Assembly (NCBI RefSeq): GCF_051713825.1
Contig: NZ_JBIOQR010000001.1
Location: 372,001-436,000, forward strand
Reading direction: 5' to 3'
DNA: 64,000 nt
Origin: Enterococcus_K sp051713825
GTDB lineage: Bacteria; Bacillota; Bacilli; Lactobacillales; Enterococcaceae
Position numbers and translations under genes: made by a program
Shown here: piece after piece, positions 43,337 through 51,866 of the stretch
How the letters are laid out: each line of letters starts with the position of its first letter
How positions within the stretch are numbered: the stretch's first letter is position 1
The notes under the pieces: model-generated
Told to the model about the DNA's origin: nothing
Seen by the model: only the letters and a program-made list of their open reading frames with translations
Databases searched by the model: none

Positions 43337-43973
43337 TACTATAACGGGCAAGTATGAAAAAAGTATGACGAAACTGTAGTAAAAGAGTAAAGAAAGTTCT
43401 ACGAAATTCTTACACTTCGGTTTATTTAAGATAAGTTTTCTGAGGAAATATTTTCATGCAGCTGATTGTTCCTAGAAAAACATGACTGCCAGCTAGAGCT
43501 ACTTTAAGGGTCAGTGAATAGTTCCAGTTCTGCGCATATCATCCCGCTAGATGGTCCTACAAAAGCGGGACTGCCAGCTAAGGCTATTTTTAAAGGTCCG
43601 CGAACTGTTCCAGTTCACCTTATCGCCTCACGCCTACCATCCCTACTATTGCTATTTAAAGGATGTGAAATGAAACATTTCACTAGTATCGCACTACGTT
43701 TACCATTCTACTAGTAGGTCTGTATAAGTAGAACTGGCAACTAATAGGTCTTGTACAAGTGGGACTGGCAGCTAGAGCTACTTTAAGGGTCAGTGAACTG
43801 TTCCAGTTCACCTTATCGCTCTGCGCATATCATCCCGCTAGATGTTCCTACAAAAGTGGGACTGACAGCTAAGGCTATTTTTAAAGGTCCGCGAACTGTT
43901 CCAGTTCGCCTTATCGCCTCACGCATATCATCCCACTAGATGTTCCTACAAAAGTGGGACTGACAAAAAAATA

Positions 43974-44055
43974 GCCTGCCAGAGGGTAGCTGGCAGGCAA
44001 AGGAGTTAAAAAATGAAAAAGTGTTTTTGTTAGGGTTGTTTGTTGGTATACATAT
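43974..44055 (+). pseudogene. Same hairpin and broken signal-peptide start, copy 2
   Basis: GCCTGCCAG (43974-43982)/CTGGCAGGC (43990-43998) and the ATG with the same missing base as copy 1. The shared defect means the break came before the duplication. Confidence 0.5.
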
Positions 44056-44280
44056 ACTATAACGGGCAAGTGTGAAAAAAGTATGATGAAACTATAGCAA
44101 AAGAGTAAAGAAAGTTCTGCGAAATTGTTATTACGCAAAAATGAGCCGAAGATTTTTTCTTCTCTGTTTCTACATTCTTCAGTCATCATGAATGCGAGCA
44201 TCAATTCCTCGTATCTATTTTTCCTGTGCTATACTTTTTTAAAAGCGTTACGGCAAATGACTAGAAGGGAGAAGTTCAGC

Positions 44281-44715
44281 ATGGAAAAGTCGAAAGAAGA
44301 GTTGAAGGAAAGTTTGTCACCGATTGAATACGCAGTTACTCAGGAAAATGCGACAGAACGCCCATTTACTGGTAAGTATGATGACTTTTACGAAAAAGGA
44401 ATCTATGTAGATATTGTGAGTGGGGAACCGTTATTTGTTTCCACAGATAAATATGATGCTGGTTGTGGTTGGCCGTCTTTTTCAAAACCGATTGAAAAAA
44501 GAGGCGTGAAGGAGAAGGCTGATTTTACGCATGGTATGCATCGGGTAGAAGTTCGCAGTAAAGAAGGCGACTCTCATTTGGGACATGTGTTTACAGATGG
44601 ACCGCAAGATAAGGGGGGACTTCGCTATTGTATTAATTCAGCTGCATTACGGTTTGTTCCTCTAAAAAAGATGGCTGAAGAAGGTTACGAAGCGTATGTG
44701 GACTTAGTGAAGTAG
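44281..44715 (+). CDS. msrB: Peptide-methionine (R)-S-oxide reductase MsrB
   Basis: 144 residues from the ATG at 44281 after GAAGGGAGAAG. Family blocks are PFTGKYDDFYEKGIYVDIVSG, AGCGWPSF, the HRVEVRSKEGDSHLGHVFTDGP strand pair and the catalytic Cys117 in LRYCINSAALRF. The paired CxxC zinc sites of other MsrB proteins are missing, as in many lactic acid bacteria. It repairs oxidised methionine in proteins. A terminator follows immediately. Confidence 0.95.
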   Translation: MEKSKEELKESLSPIEYAVTQENATERPFTGKYDDFYEKGIYVDIVSGEPLFVSTDKYDAGCGWPSFSKPIEKRGVKEKADFTHGMHRVEVRSKEGDSHLGHVFTDGPQDKGGLRYCINSAALRFVPLKKMAEEGYEAYVDLVK

Positions 44716-44737
44716 AAAATAGATAAAATGAGCAGAG

Positions 44738-44772
44738 GTTCAGATAGCGAATTGTCTATCTGAACTTTTTTC
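44738..44772 (+). terminator. Terminator after msrB
   Basis: GTTCAGATAG (44738-44747) and CTATCTGAAC (44756-44765), perfect, followed by six T. Confidence 0.9.
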
Positions 44773-44826
44773 ATGAGTTAATTTGTGCTACAATAAGGCG
44801 AACATATGTCCAGAAAGGAAAACTGC

Positions 44827-45423
44827 ATGTACGAATATATTATTGGTAAGGTAACGTTTATTAGCCCGACTTATCTAGTGGTCGAAGCGCATGGAATGGG
44901 TTACCAAATAGCGATGGGGAATCCTTATCGTTATAGCGCTCAGCTGAATCAAGAAGTGAAAATTTATCTTCATCAGGTGATACGAGAAGATGCGCATACT
45001 TTATATGGCTTTAATCAATTGGAAGAAAAACAGTTATTTCTGCGTTTAATCAGTGTTTCAGGAATTGGTCCTAAGAGCGCTCTTGCTATTATGGCTAGTG
45101 AAGATCATGAGGGATTAATTCAGGCAGTTGAAACGTCAGATGTTACTTATTTGGTGAAATTTCCAGGAGTTGGCAAGAAAACGGCACAACAGATGGTTTT
45201 AGATTTGAAAGGGAAGTTAGGCGAATTAGCGGGCGATGTGGCAGTGAAGGCTACACCGGCTGTGACGGAAAGTCAGGCTTTAGAAGAAGCGTTATCTGCC
45301 TTGTCTGCTTTAGGTTATAGTGAAAAAGAATGCAAACGAGTGGAGAAACTACTTAAAGAAGAGCCCGTTATGGCAACGGATGAATATCTCCGTCTAGGCT
45401 TGAAACTCATGATGAAAAAGTAA
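44827..45423 (+). CDS. ruvA: Holliday junction branch migration protein RuvA
   Basis: 198 residues from the ATG at 44827 (AAAGGAAAA upstream). Domain I begins MYEYIIGKVTFISPTYLVVE; the helix-hairpin-helix elements LISVSGIGPKSALAIM and LVKFPGVGKKTAQQMV form domain II; the C-terminal ALSALSALGYSEKECKRVE is the RuvB-contacting domain III. RuvA binds four-way junctions as a tetramer and loads RuvB. ruvB starts 12 bp downstream. Confidence 0.98.
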   Translation: MYEYIIGKVTFISPTYLVVEAHGMGYQIAMGNPYRYSAQLNQEVKIYLHQVIREDAHTLYGFNQLEEKQLFLRLISVSGIGPKSALAIMASEDHEGLIQAVETSDVTYLVKFPGVGKKTAQQMVLDLKGKLGELAGDVAVKATPAVTESQALEEALSALSALGYSEKECKRVEKLLKEEPVMATDEYLRLGLKLMMKK

Positions 45424-45435
45424 GGAGGTTTCGTG

Positions 45436-46452
45436 ATGACAGATGCAGAAGAACGAATCGTCTCGCCAGAAACAAATGAGCAAGAGGAGAGCATAGAAAA
45501 ATCATTACGTCCTCAATACTTATCGCAGTATATTGGCCAAGATAAAGTAAAACAAGAGTTGAGTATTTATATTGAAGCGGCTAAAAACCGTGAAGAGTCC
45601 TTAGATCATGTGTTACTGTACGGACCTCCTGGACTTGGGAAAACCACGATGGCGATGGTGATTGCTAACGAGATGCGAGTCAACATTCGAACAACTAGTG
45701 GTCCAGCAATCGAGCGACCAGGTGATTTAGTAGCAATATTAAATGAACTTGAGCCAGGCGATGTTCTATTTATCGATGAAATTCATCGCTTGCCGCGTGT
45801 AGCTGAGGAAATGCTCTATTCGGCGATGGAAGATTTTTATGTGGATATCATGGTAGGACAAGGACCGACTGCTCATCCGGTTCATTTTCCATTACCTCCG
45901 TTTACGTTAATTGGAGCAACCACAAGAGCGGGAATGCTTTCAGCTCCTTTGAGAGATCGTTTTGGAATTATTTCTCATATGGAATATTATGAAGAGCATG
46001 ATTTAAAAGAAATCGTGATTCGTTCTTCTGATATTTTTGCAACAGAAATTGTTGAGGAGGGTGCACTTGAAATTGCTCGTCGTTCGAGAGGAACCCCACG
46101 TATTGCCAATCGATTATTAAAACGAGTTCGCGACTTTGCGCAGGTTCAATCAGATGGCGTGATTGATCGAAGTGTGGCAGACAAAGCTTTAATCATGCTT
46201 CAAGTTGATCAGGCGGGGCTTGATTATGTGGATCAAAAGTTACTTAAAACGATGATTGAATTGTATGGTGGTGGGCCGGTCGGATTAAGCACGCTCTCCG
46301 TGAATATTGGGGAAGAAACTGAAACCGTTGAGGACATGTATGAACCTTACTTGATTCAAAAAGGATTTATCAAAAGAACCCAAAGAGGTCGAGTCGCTAC
46401 AGCACTTGCCTATGAACATTTTAATTATCCTTATGTTGATAAAGGGGAATAG
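45436..46452 (+). CDS. ruvB: Holliday junction helicase RuvB
   Basis: 338 residues from the ATG at 45436, 6 bases after AAGGAGGT (a GTG at 45433 is too close). Walker A GPPGLGKTT, Walker B LFIDEIHRL, sensor GATTRAGMLSAPLRDRFG and the C-terminal winged helix (GFIKRTQRGRVAT) are intact. It is the hexameric motor that pulls DNA through RuvA-bound junctions. There is no ruvC, as usual in Firmicutes. A terminator-type hairpin follows. Confidence 0.99.
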   Translation: MTDAEERIVSPETNEQEESIEKSLRPQYLSQYIGQDKVKQELSIYIEAAKNREESLDHVLLYGPPGLGKTTMAMVIANEMRVNIRTTSGPAIERPGDLVAILNELEPGDVLFIDEIHRLPRVAEEMLYSAMEDFYVDIMVGQGPTAHPVHFPLPPFTLIGATTRAGMLSAPLRDRFGIISHMEYYEEHDLKEIVIRSSDIFATEIVEEGALEIARRSRGTPRIANRLLKRVRDFAQVQSDGVIDRSVADKALIMLQVDQAGLDYVDQKLLKTMIELYGGGPVGLSTLSVNIGEETETVEDMYEPYLIQKGFIKRTQRGRVATALAYEHFNYPYVDKGE

Positions 46453-46483
46453 GTTGTTTTTTTAATTGAATTTCATTAAGAGT

Positions 46484-46525
46484 CTAGGACCTAACTGATA
46501 AAAGTTAGGTCCTAGCTTCTTTTTA
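46484..46525. terminator. Terminator after ruvB
   Basis: CTAGGACCTAACT (46484-46496) and AGTTAGGTCCTAG (46503-46515), perfect 13-bp stem followed by TTCTTTTT. Confidence 0.88.
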
Positions 46526-46529
46526 TCCG

Positions 46530-46682
46530 AATAAACAGTGGGGATAGAAGCAATTCCATCTGCACCTTGTTCCGCTCTCAACAACTTCTACGCATGGGAC
46601 ATGCTAGCGTTGAAGGTCTTCACTCTGCCCATCAATCTCTAAAGGTGAAACACCTTAAGAGTTGAAGGTCTTCGGTCTCAAT
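46530..46682. repeat. Dispersed copy of the 123-bp repeat family
   Basis: This stretch repeats the 39.4-kb elements, including GAATAAACAGTGGG, GAAGCAATTCCATCT, TTGTTCCGCTCTCAACAACT, GCATGGGACATGCTAG and AAAGGTGAAACACCTTAAGA, with small deletions. Both copies follow a hairpin made of a different stem sequence. Confidence 0.85.
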
Positions 46683-46799
46683 CTCTTTTTTATTTATAAC
46701 CTTTTTGTTATCAGTTTTGATAAATGAGGTATTTAATTTATCAGAAATTGACTGTTATACTGAAAAGTGAACACTTGAAAATGGGGGAGGACGAGATAG

Positions 46800-47891
46800 A
46801 TGATTAAAGAGAATCTACGACAGTTACTACAAGAGTTAACACAGATTCATGGTGGATCAGGGCAAGAACAACCGGTTATTCGGCATATTCTAACATTATT
46901 GAAACCGTATGTAGATGAAATCAGTGTGGATCTAAAAGGGAATATTGTGGCTGTTAAACAAGGAAAAGAAAAGGGCCCCAATTTACTATTAGCGGCCCAT
47001 ACAGATGAGATTGGCCTGATTGTTAAAAATATTTTGCCAAATGGGTTTATTCTTTTTGAAAAAATTGGTGGGGTGCCAGATAATTTGTTGCCAGGAAGAA
47101 AAGTCTTAATTGGTAAGAATCAGATTCCTGGTGTGATTGGGAATAAGCCGGGTCACTTGCAGTCGCCTGAAGAAGCCACACGGGTGAAATCAGCATCAGA
47201 GTGTTATGTGGATGTGGCGATGTTTTCTCGTGTTGAGGTTGAAGAGTCAGGCATTTGTATAGGGGACTCGATTATTTGGACGAGCGATTTCATGGAGATG
47301 CACAATTCTGATTATATAGCGACCAAAGCAGTGGACGATCGCATTTGTTGTTCCATTTTAGTTGAGTTGTTTCGCAATCTAAACAAAGAAGACTTTGTCG
47401 GAACTTTATATGGCGTCTTTACTGTTCAAGAAGAAGTTGGTTTGTATGGCGCAGAAACGGCTGTTTTCCGCGTACCTGCTGATTATGCGATTGCTTTAGA
47501 CACCATTCCTTGTGGAGATACACCAGAAGTTGATACCGAAGTGGAGTTACCTATTCGTTTAAACCAAGGGCCGGGCTTGCCTATAGCTGATGGTGTGGGC
47601 AATCGTTTCTTTAGCTTCATCCATCCAGCGGTGAGACGAGTGATTGAAGAAAAAGCAGGAAATTTGTCGATTTCTCTACAAAAAGTCGCGATTGTCAGCG
47701 GAGGTTATACGACAGATGGTGCAGCGTTAAGCCATGCAAATGGTGGGTTACCTGCCGGAACATTGGCGGTGCCTAGAAGATATTCTCATTCACCAGTTGA
47801 ATTGGTCAGCTTAAACGATGCAACAGCTGTCTACCAAATCATAGAAGCGATTGTAAAAGATAATGAGTCAATTGATTTATCGTTTCTTTAA
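46800..47891 (+). CDS. M42-family metallopeptidase (glutamyl aminopeptidase/endoglucanase M type)
   Basis: 363 residues. Metal ligands are visible in LLLAAHTDEIGLIV (His), KAVDDRICCSIL (Asp), TVQEEVGLYGAE (catalytic Glu pair), AIALDTIPCGDTPE (Asp) and the late SHANGGLPAGTLAVPRRYSH (His). A small PDZ-like insert lies between the first two. M42 enzymes form large tetrahedral aminopeptidase particles that clip small peptides. GGGGGAGG precedes the ATG. It stands alone between a repeat and a bidirectional terminator. Confidence 0.92.
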   Translation: MIKENLRQLLQELTQIHGGSGQEQPVIRHILTLLKPYVDEISVDLKGNIVAVKQGKEKGPNLLLAAHTDEIGLIVKNILPNGFILFEKIGGVPDNLLPGRKVLIGKNQIPGVIGNKPGHLQSPEEATRVKSASECYVDVAMFSRVEVEESGICIGDSIIWTSDFMEMHNSDYIATKAVDDRICCSILVELFRNLNKEDFVGTLYGVFTVQEEVGLYGAETAVFRVPADYAIALDTIPCGDTPEVDTEVELPIRLNQGPGLPIADGVGNRFFSFIHPAVRRVIEEKAGNLSISLQKVAIVSGGYTTDGAALSHANGGLPAGTLAVPRRYSHSPVELVSLNDATAVYQIIEAIVKDNESIDLSFL

Positions 47892-47947
47892 TTTTTATTT
47901 GCAAGAATAAAAATAGGAAAAGTAGCGGTCAATTAGAAGATAAAAAT

Positions 47948-47994
47948 GAGACAAACAACTAGAAGTACGAACTCTTGTTGTTTGTCTCGTTTTT
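47948..47994. terminator. Terminator between the M42 peptidase and mdcR
   Basis: GAGACAAACAAC (47948-47959) and GTTGTTTGTCTC (47977-47988), perfect 12-bp stem followed by GTTTTTT, between convergent genes. Confidence 0.85.
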
Positions 47995-48869
47995 TATTCT
48001 GCTTTACAATACCGCGTGAGGAAGAACTCTTTTAGTGTAGTGGCGATAGTTTTTGCAAGAGGATTGTCTTCCGTCAAGTTTGATGAGAGATAGACCGTGC
48101 GCTCGATGGGGAAATCTTCAATCGGACGAATGAAGAAGGGATCCTTTTTTTCGTAAGACCAAGAGATTTTTGGAAAAAAGCTAATACCTAAACCTTGTCT
48201 TAATACAGAGCGTAAGGTAGCAGGGTCATCCATTGTTGAACCAATCGTAAGCTCAATATCTTTAACCTTGGCTGCGGAATCAATCGTTTTTCGAAAGGCG
48301 TTTTTTTTAGAGAGCATAGTGATTGGTACATGTAAGATATCCGATAAATAGATTTTCTCTTTTATTGCTAATGGATGGTTTTTTGGAAGTGCGATATACA
48401 CCGGCTCGGTCAAAATTGGAATATTAATAAGACCTTTTTTTTCTTCTGAGGTGATCGACAGAACATTTGGCTGTGTATAGTCTGGTAGAGCGTCGTGTTG
48501 CATGATGGATAACTGAATGTCCGGATGCTTTTCCCAAAATGTTCGAACAAGACTAGGAATCGAGATAGAGGCGACGTCTAAATGAAGTTCAATGGACGAA
48601 ATGGTTTGATTATTCAATGAATGTAGCACTTCTAGTCCGTCGTCAAGTGCTTGAAGACTTTTGACAACATAAGGATAAAAGTTTTCTGCATAGGGTGTTA
48701 ATTCAATATTTCGGCCTTGATGAGAGAATAGTGGCACATCTAAGCTTTTTTCTAAGTTTTTCATTGCCCGACTGAGAGCGGGCTGAGAAGTATATAATTC
48801 TCTGGCTGCTTGAGTAATATTTTTTGTCTCAACAATCTTCTTAAAATAGCGTAGATGCAAGTAATTCAT
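47994..48869 (-). CDS. mdcR: LysR-family regulator, probably of the malonate operon
   Basis: 291 residues from the ATG at 48869 (GGAGGAAAT upstream). Residues 1-60 are the LysR winged helix (NYLHLRYFKKIVETKNITQA, SQPALSRAMKNLE). The remainder is a two-lobed effector domain. It is divergent from mdcH, and a dyad TATAGT-TTCTG-ACTATA lies in the shared interval, so it most likely activates the malonate genes with malonate as coinducer, as MdcR does in Klebsiella. This is inferred from position. Confidence 0.82.
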   Translation of the reverse strand: MNYLHLRYFKKIVETKNITQAARELYTSQPALSRAMKNLEKSLDVPLFSHQGRNIELTPYAENFYPYVVKSLQALDDGLEVLHSLNNQTISSIELHLDVASISIPSLVRTFWEKHPDIQLSIMQHDALPDYTQPNVLSITSEEKKGLINIPILTEPVYIALPKNHPLAIKEKIYLSDILHVPITMLSKKNAFRKTIDSAAKVKDIELTIGSTMDDPATLRSVLRQGLGISFFPKISWSYEKKDPFFIRPIEDFPIERTVYLSSNLTEDNPLAKTIATTLKEFFLTRYCKAE

Positions 48870-48900
48870 CAATCATTTCCTCCACTCATATCTTTTTGGT

Positions 48901-48917
48901 TATAGTTTCTGACTATA
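48901..48917. promoter_or_regulatory. LysR-type binding site (T-N11-A dyad)
   Basis: TATAGT (48901-48906) and ACTATA (48912-48917) around a 5-base centre, between mdcR and mdcH. Confidence 0.65.
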
Positions 48918-48989
48918 TCGATATTTATCATTATAGCAGAGATTGGTTAAGATAGTTGTAGAAGTTCTTAAATGAAAGGAGGTGCACTT

Positions 48990-49895
48990 ATGAGTAGTGG
49001 CTTTTTGTTTCCAGGACAAGGTGGACAAAAAATGGGCATGCTTACAGATGTTCCAGAAGAGTATATCGAGGACTGTCAAAGGGTGACGGATATCCTGTTG
49101 GAAGAAAAAGATGGGTGTTATGAAGATACTATTTTTACTCAATTGGCACTTATCGTCAAAGCTGCTTTTTATACGGATGAACTGAAAAAAAGAAAAATTT
49201 ATCCTGAGCTTGTGGCGGGACATTCAATCGGTGCGTTTGCCGCGGCATATGCGTGTGAATCTTTAAGTTTTACGGAGATGCTCGCACTGGTATATCATCG
49301 CGCGTCTCTTATGAAGATGGCTTATCCAACAGGCTTTGGAATGGGCGTGATTGTGGGTCTGACAAGAACCGAGGTCACGGAATTAGTTGAGAAGACGTTT
49401 GATGAAAAACACCCCGTGTATGTTTCTAATGAAAATTGTCCGATGCAACAGACGATTTCAGGGAGCATAGAAGGGATGAAACGGACTTTGGAGGCTGCGA
49501 AACAATATCAAGCGCAAACAGCTAAACTTCTAAGGGTTGCGGTTCCTTCCCATTGTCTATTGATGGAAGAGACGGTCAAAGCTTTTACACCGTTTGTAGA
49601 AAATGCTCAGCTCGCACCTCCTGTCTGCACTTATATGAAAAATATAGATGGGCGTCCTACGACAGATACTGCGGAGATTCGCCAAGATTTACTGACAAAC
49701 ATTGCACATCCTGTTCAATGGAATAAAATCATGGATGTTACAAAAGAGCTAGGAATGACGATGAGCATCGAATGTCCACCAGGTAACACGTTAACAAAAC
49801 TCTATCAAGCAAAATTCGGGGAAGCAATTCGCACCCTTAATCTTGAGCAACATGGCATTGAAGATACAGTATTTCTATATGAAAAATGGAGATGA
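48990..49895 (+). CDS. mdcH: Malonate decarboxylase epsilon subunit, malonyl-CoA:ACP transacylase
   Basis: 301 residues from the ATG at 48990 (AAAGGAGGTG at 48976-48985). FPGQGGQKMGM, the Ser nucleophile in AGHSIGAFAAAYA and the catalytic His in VPSHCLLM are the FabD-like motifs. In malonate decarboxylase this enzyme loads a malonyl group onto the carrier subunit to start the catalytic cycle. It is first in the operon, ahead of mdcA, with overlapping or near-overlapping starts. Confidence 0.9.
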   Translation: MSSGFLFPGQGGQKMGMLTDVPEEYIEDCQRVTDILLEEKDGCYEDTIFTQLALIVKAAFYTDELKKRKIYPELVAGHSIGAFAAAYACESLSFTEMLALVYHRASLMKMAYPTGFGMGVIVGLTRTEVTELVEKTFDEKHPVYVSNENCPMQQTISGSIEGMKRTLEAAKQYQAQTAKLLRVAVPSHCLLMEETVKAFTPFVENAQLAPPVCTYMKNIDGRPTTDTAEIRQDLLTNIAHPVQWNKIMDVTKELGMTMSIECPPGNTLTKLYQAKFGEAIRTLNLEQHGIEDTVFLYEKWR

Positions 49896-49903
49896 ATTGG
49901 ATA

Positions 49904-51550
49904 ATGGAAAAAGAAAAAAGAAACTGGGCCTCAAAGCGTGAGAAAAAAGCGAATACGATGGCTAAAATCAGTGAACTGATGGATGGTAAATACATTCAGA
50001 CAGAGTCAATTGTGGATGTATTAGAACGAGTGATTGCACCTTTTGATAAAGTTGTTTTAGAAGGGGACAATCAAAAACAAGCGAGCTTTTTATCAGAAAG
50101 CTTAGAAAAGGTTGACGCAAACAAAGTCAATCATTTGCATATTATTATGTCGAGTATTTCTCGTCCAGAGCATCTAACTATCTTTGAAAAAGGAATTGCC
50201 AACAAAATTGATTTCTCTTATGCCGGTGCGCAAAGTGTCCGAGTAGCTCAAATGATTGAAGATGGCACCATGAAGTTAGGGGACATCCATACGTATTTGG
50301 AATTATATGGTCGTTTGTTTGTTGATTTAATCCCTAATGTGGTCTTGGTAGCAGCAGATAAAGCAGATAAAGAAGGGAATCTTTATACAGGTTATAACAC
50401 AGAAGAAACGCCAACTATTGTTGAAGCAGCAGCCTTTAAAGATGGAATAGTGATTGTTCAAGTAAACGAAGTTGTTGATAAATTGCCACGTGTAGATATT
50501 CCTGGTGACTGGATTGACGTGATTGTTCCAGCTGACAAACCTTATCAATTAGAGGCATTATTTACTCGAGACCCACAAAATATTACTGAGCTACAAATTT
50601 TGATGGCGATGATGGCTTTAAAAGGAATTTATGCAGAGCATGAAGTGCAATCATTGAATCACGGGATTGGCTTTAACACAGCAGCAATCGAATTGCTTCT
50701 TCCAACTTATGGAGAAACCTTAGGAATCAAAGGGAAAGTTGCTAAAAATTGGGTCTTAAATCCTCATCCAACAATGATTCCAGCAATTGAATCTGGTTGG
50801 GTTGAAAGTATTCATAGCTTTGGTGGCGAAGTGGGGATGGAAAAATATATTGCCGCTCGTCCGGATGTATTTTTTGTCGGAAAAGATGGCACGATGCGTA
50901 GCAACCGTGCACTCTCTCAAACAGCGGGGCAATATGCAGCAGATATGTTTATTGGTTCGACTTTACAATTGGATTATCAAGGAAACTCTTCAACCGTAAC
51001 AAAAGGTCGGTTGTCTGGATTCGGTGGTGCACCAAATATGGGACATAACCCTGGCGGAAGACGTCACTCAACGCCAGCTTGGCAATCATTAAGAGATGAA
51101 AATAATCCATTAGGCAAAGGCCAAAAATTAGTCGTTCAAATGGTTGAAACGTATAATTCCAATAATAAGCCGGTCTTTGTTGAAACACTTGATGCTGTTG
51201 AGGTTCAAAAGCAAGCAGGACTTGCGAATGCACCAATCATGATTTATAGCGAAGATACAACGCATATCGTAACAGAGGAAGGAATTGCTTATTTATTTAA
51301 AGCAAAATCAAAAGAAGAAAAACAAGCGGCAATTGCGGCAATTGGCGGTGTGACACCACTTGGCATGACAAGCACCAAAGAGTCTTTAGATGAATTACGC
51401 AAAGCTGGTATTGTGAAATTGCCAGAAGACTTAGGCATCAAAAGAAGCGAAGCAAAACGTTCTTTATTAGCGGCACAAACGATTGATGATTTGATTGAAT
51501 GGTCAGATGGTTTGTATGAACCCCCAATGAAATTTAGGACTTGGTCATAA
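49904..51550 (+). CDS. mdcA: Malonate decarboxylase alpha subunit, acetyl-ACP:malonate transferase
   Basis: 548 residues from the ATG at 49904; an ATG at 49892 that overlaps the mdcH stop is equally in frame but has no spacing from GGAG (49888-49891). Family blocks include VVLEGDNQKQASFLSESL, DFSYAGAQSVRVAQM, GAPNMGHNPGGRRHSTPAWQ and the C-terminal GVTPLGMTSTKESLDELRKAG. The subunit swaps acetyl for malonyl on the prosthetic-group thiol of MdcC. It is related to citrate lyase alpha and other CoA-transferases. Confidence 0.94.
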   Translation: MEKEKRNWASKREKKANTMAKISELMDGKYIQTESIVDVLERVIAPFDKVVLEGDNQKQASFLSESLEKVDANKVNHLHIIMSSISRPEHLTIFEKGIANKIDFSYAGAQSVRVAQMIEDGTMKLGDIHTYLELYGRLFVDLIPNVVLVAADKADKEGNLYTGYNTEETPTIVEAAAFKDGIVIVQVNEVVDKLPRVDIPGDWIDVIVPADKPYQLEALFTRDPQNITELQILMAMMALKGIYAEHEVQSLNHGIGFNTAAIELLLPTYGETLGIKGKVAKNWVLNPHPTMIPAIESGWVESIHSFGGEVGMEKYIAARPDVFFVGKDGTMRSNRALSQTAGQYAADMFIGSTLQLDYQGNSSTVTKGRLSGFGGAPNMGHNPGGRRHSTPAWQSLRDENNPLGKGQKLVVQMVETYNSNNKPVFVETLDAVEVQKQAGLANAPIMIYSEDTTHIVTEEGIAYLFKAKSKEEKQAAIAAIGGVTPLGMTSTKESLDELRKAGIVKLPEDLGIKRSEAKRSLLAAQTIDDLIEWSDGLYEPPMKFRTWS

Positions 51551-51566
51551 AAAGGAGATAGAGAAG

Positions 51567-51866
51567 ATGGAACAATTATCATATACCTATAAAGCGACGC
51601 AACCAATTAAAGAAAAAATCCATGTGGGCGTAGTTGGCTCAGGGGACTTAGAAATTTTGATGTTCCCAACCACCAATTCTGAAGCAACTGTGCAAGTATG
51701 CACAGGTAGCGATGGGTTTGATGAAGTGTGGAAAAATGTCTTAACACGATTTTTTGATCGTTATCCTATTTTGTCAGATATTGTAATCAATGATTTTGGT
51801 GCAACACCTGGAGTTGTTTATTTACGATTGACGCAAGCAATGGAGGAAATTTCAGATGAAAAATAG
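51567..51866 (+). CDS. mdcC: Malonate decarboxylase acyl carrier protein (delta subunit)
   Basis: 99 residues. HVGVVGSGDLEILM contains Ser25, the expected attachment site for the 2'-(5''-phosphoribosyl)-3'-dephospho-CoA group. The fold is unlike ordinary ACP, matching MdcC/CitD-type carriers. AAAGGAG precedes the ATG. Its end overlaps the start of the beta-gamma subunit gene by 11 bp. Confidence 0.92.
   Translation: MEQLSYTYKATQPIKEKIHVGVVGSGDLEILMFPTTNSEATVQVCTGSDGFDEVWKNVLTRFFDRYPILSDIVINDFGATPGVVYLRLTQAMEEISDEK

Larger units (their letters stand above)
42660..44128. repeat. Mosaic repeat array with hairpin units and a 718-bp duplication
   Basis: The array is built from three nested levels. 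A sub-repeat of about 98 bp begins AAAGGTC and contains the hairpin GAACTG-TTC-CAGTTC. A 291-bp unit starts TAGTATCGCACTACG at 42676 and 42967 (and again at 43684). A larger block of about 718 bp is present twice (42967-43410 and 43684-44128). Hairpin stems around the CTAG spacer occur in matched variants TTCTAC/GTAGAA, TCCCAC/GTGGGA and TCCCGC/GCGGGA. Short open frames inside it are repeat by-products. No protein or known RNA family was recognised. Confidence 0.9.

Noticed and set aside
42785..43714. Open frames of 66-70 codons at 42785-42997 and 43514-43714
   Set aside because: They are two copies of the same repeat read in one frame, have no ribosome binding site and arise from the repeat sequence itself.
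42660..44128. Array considered as a CRISPR locus
   Set aside because: Units differ in length (about 98, 291 and 718 bp), there are no short uniform repeats with unique spacers, and no cas genes are present.
48900..49223. Minus-strand open frame between mdcR and mdcH
   Set aside because: It overlaps the start of mdcH on the opposite strand and covers the regulatory interval, with no recognisable protein features.
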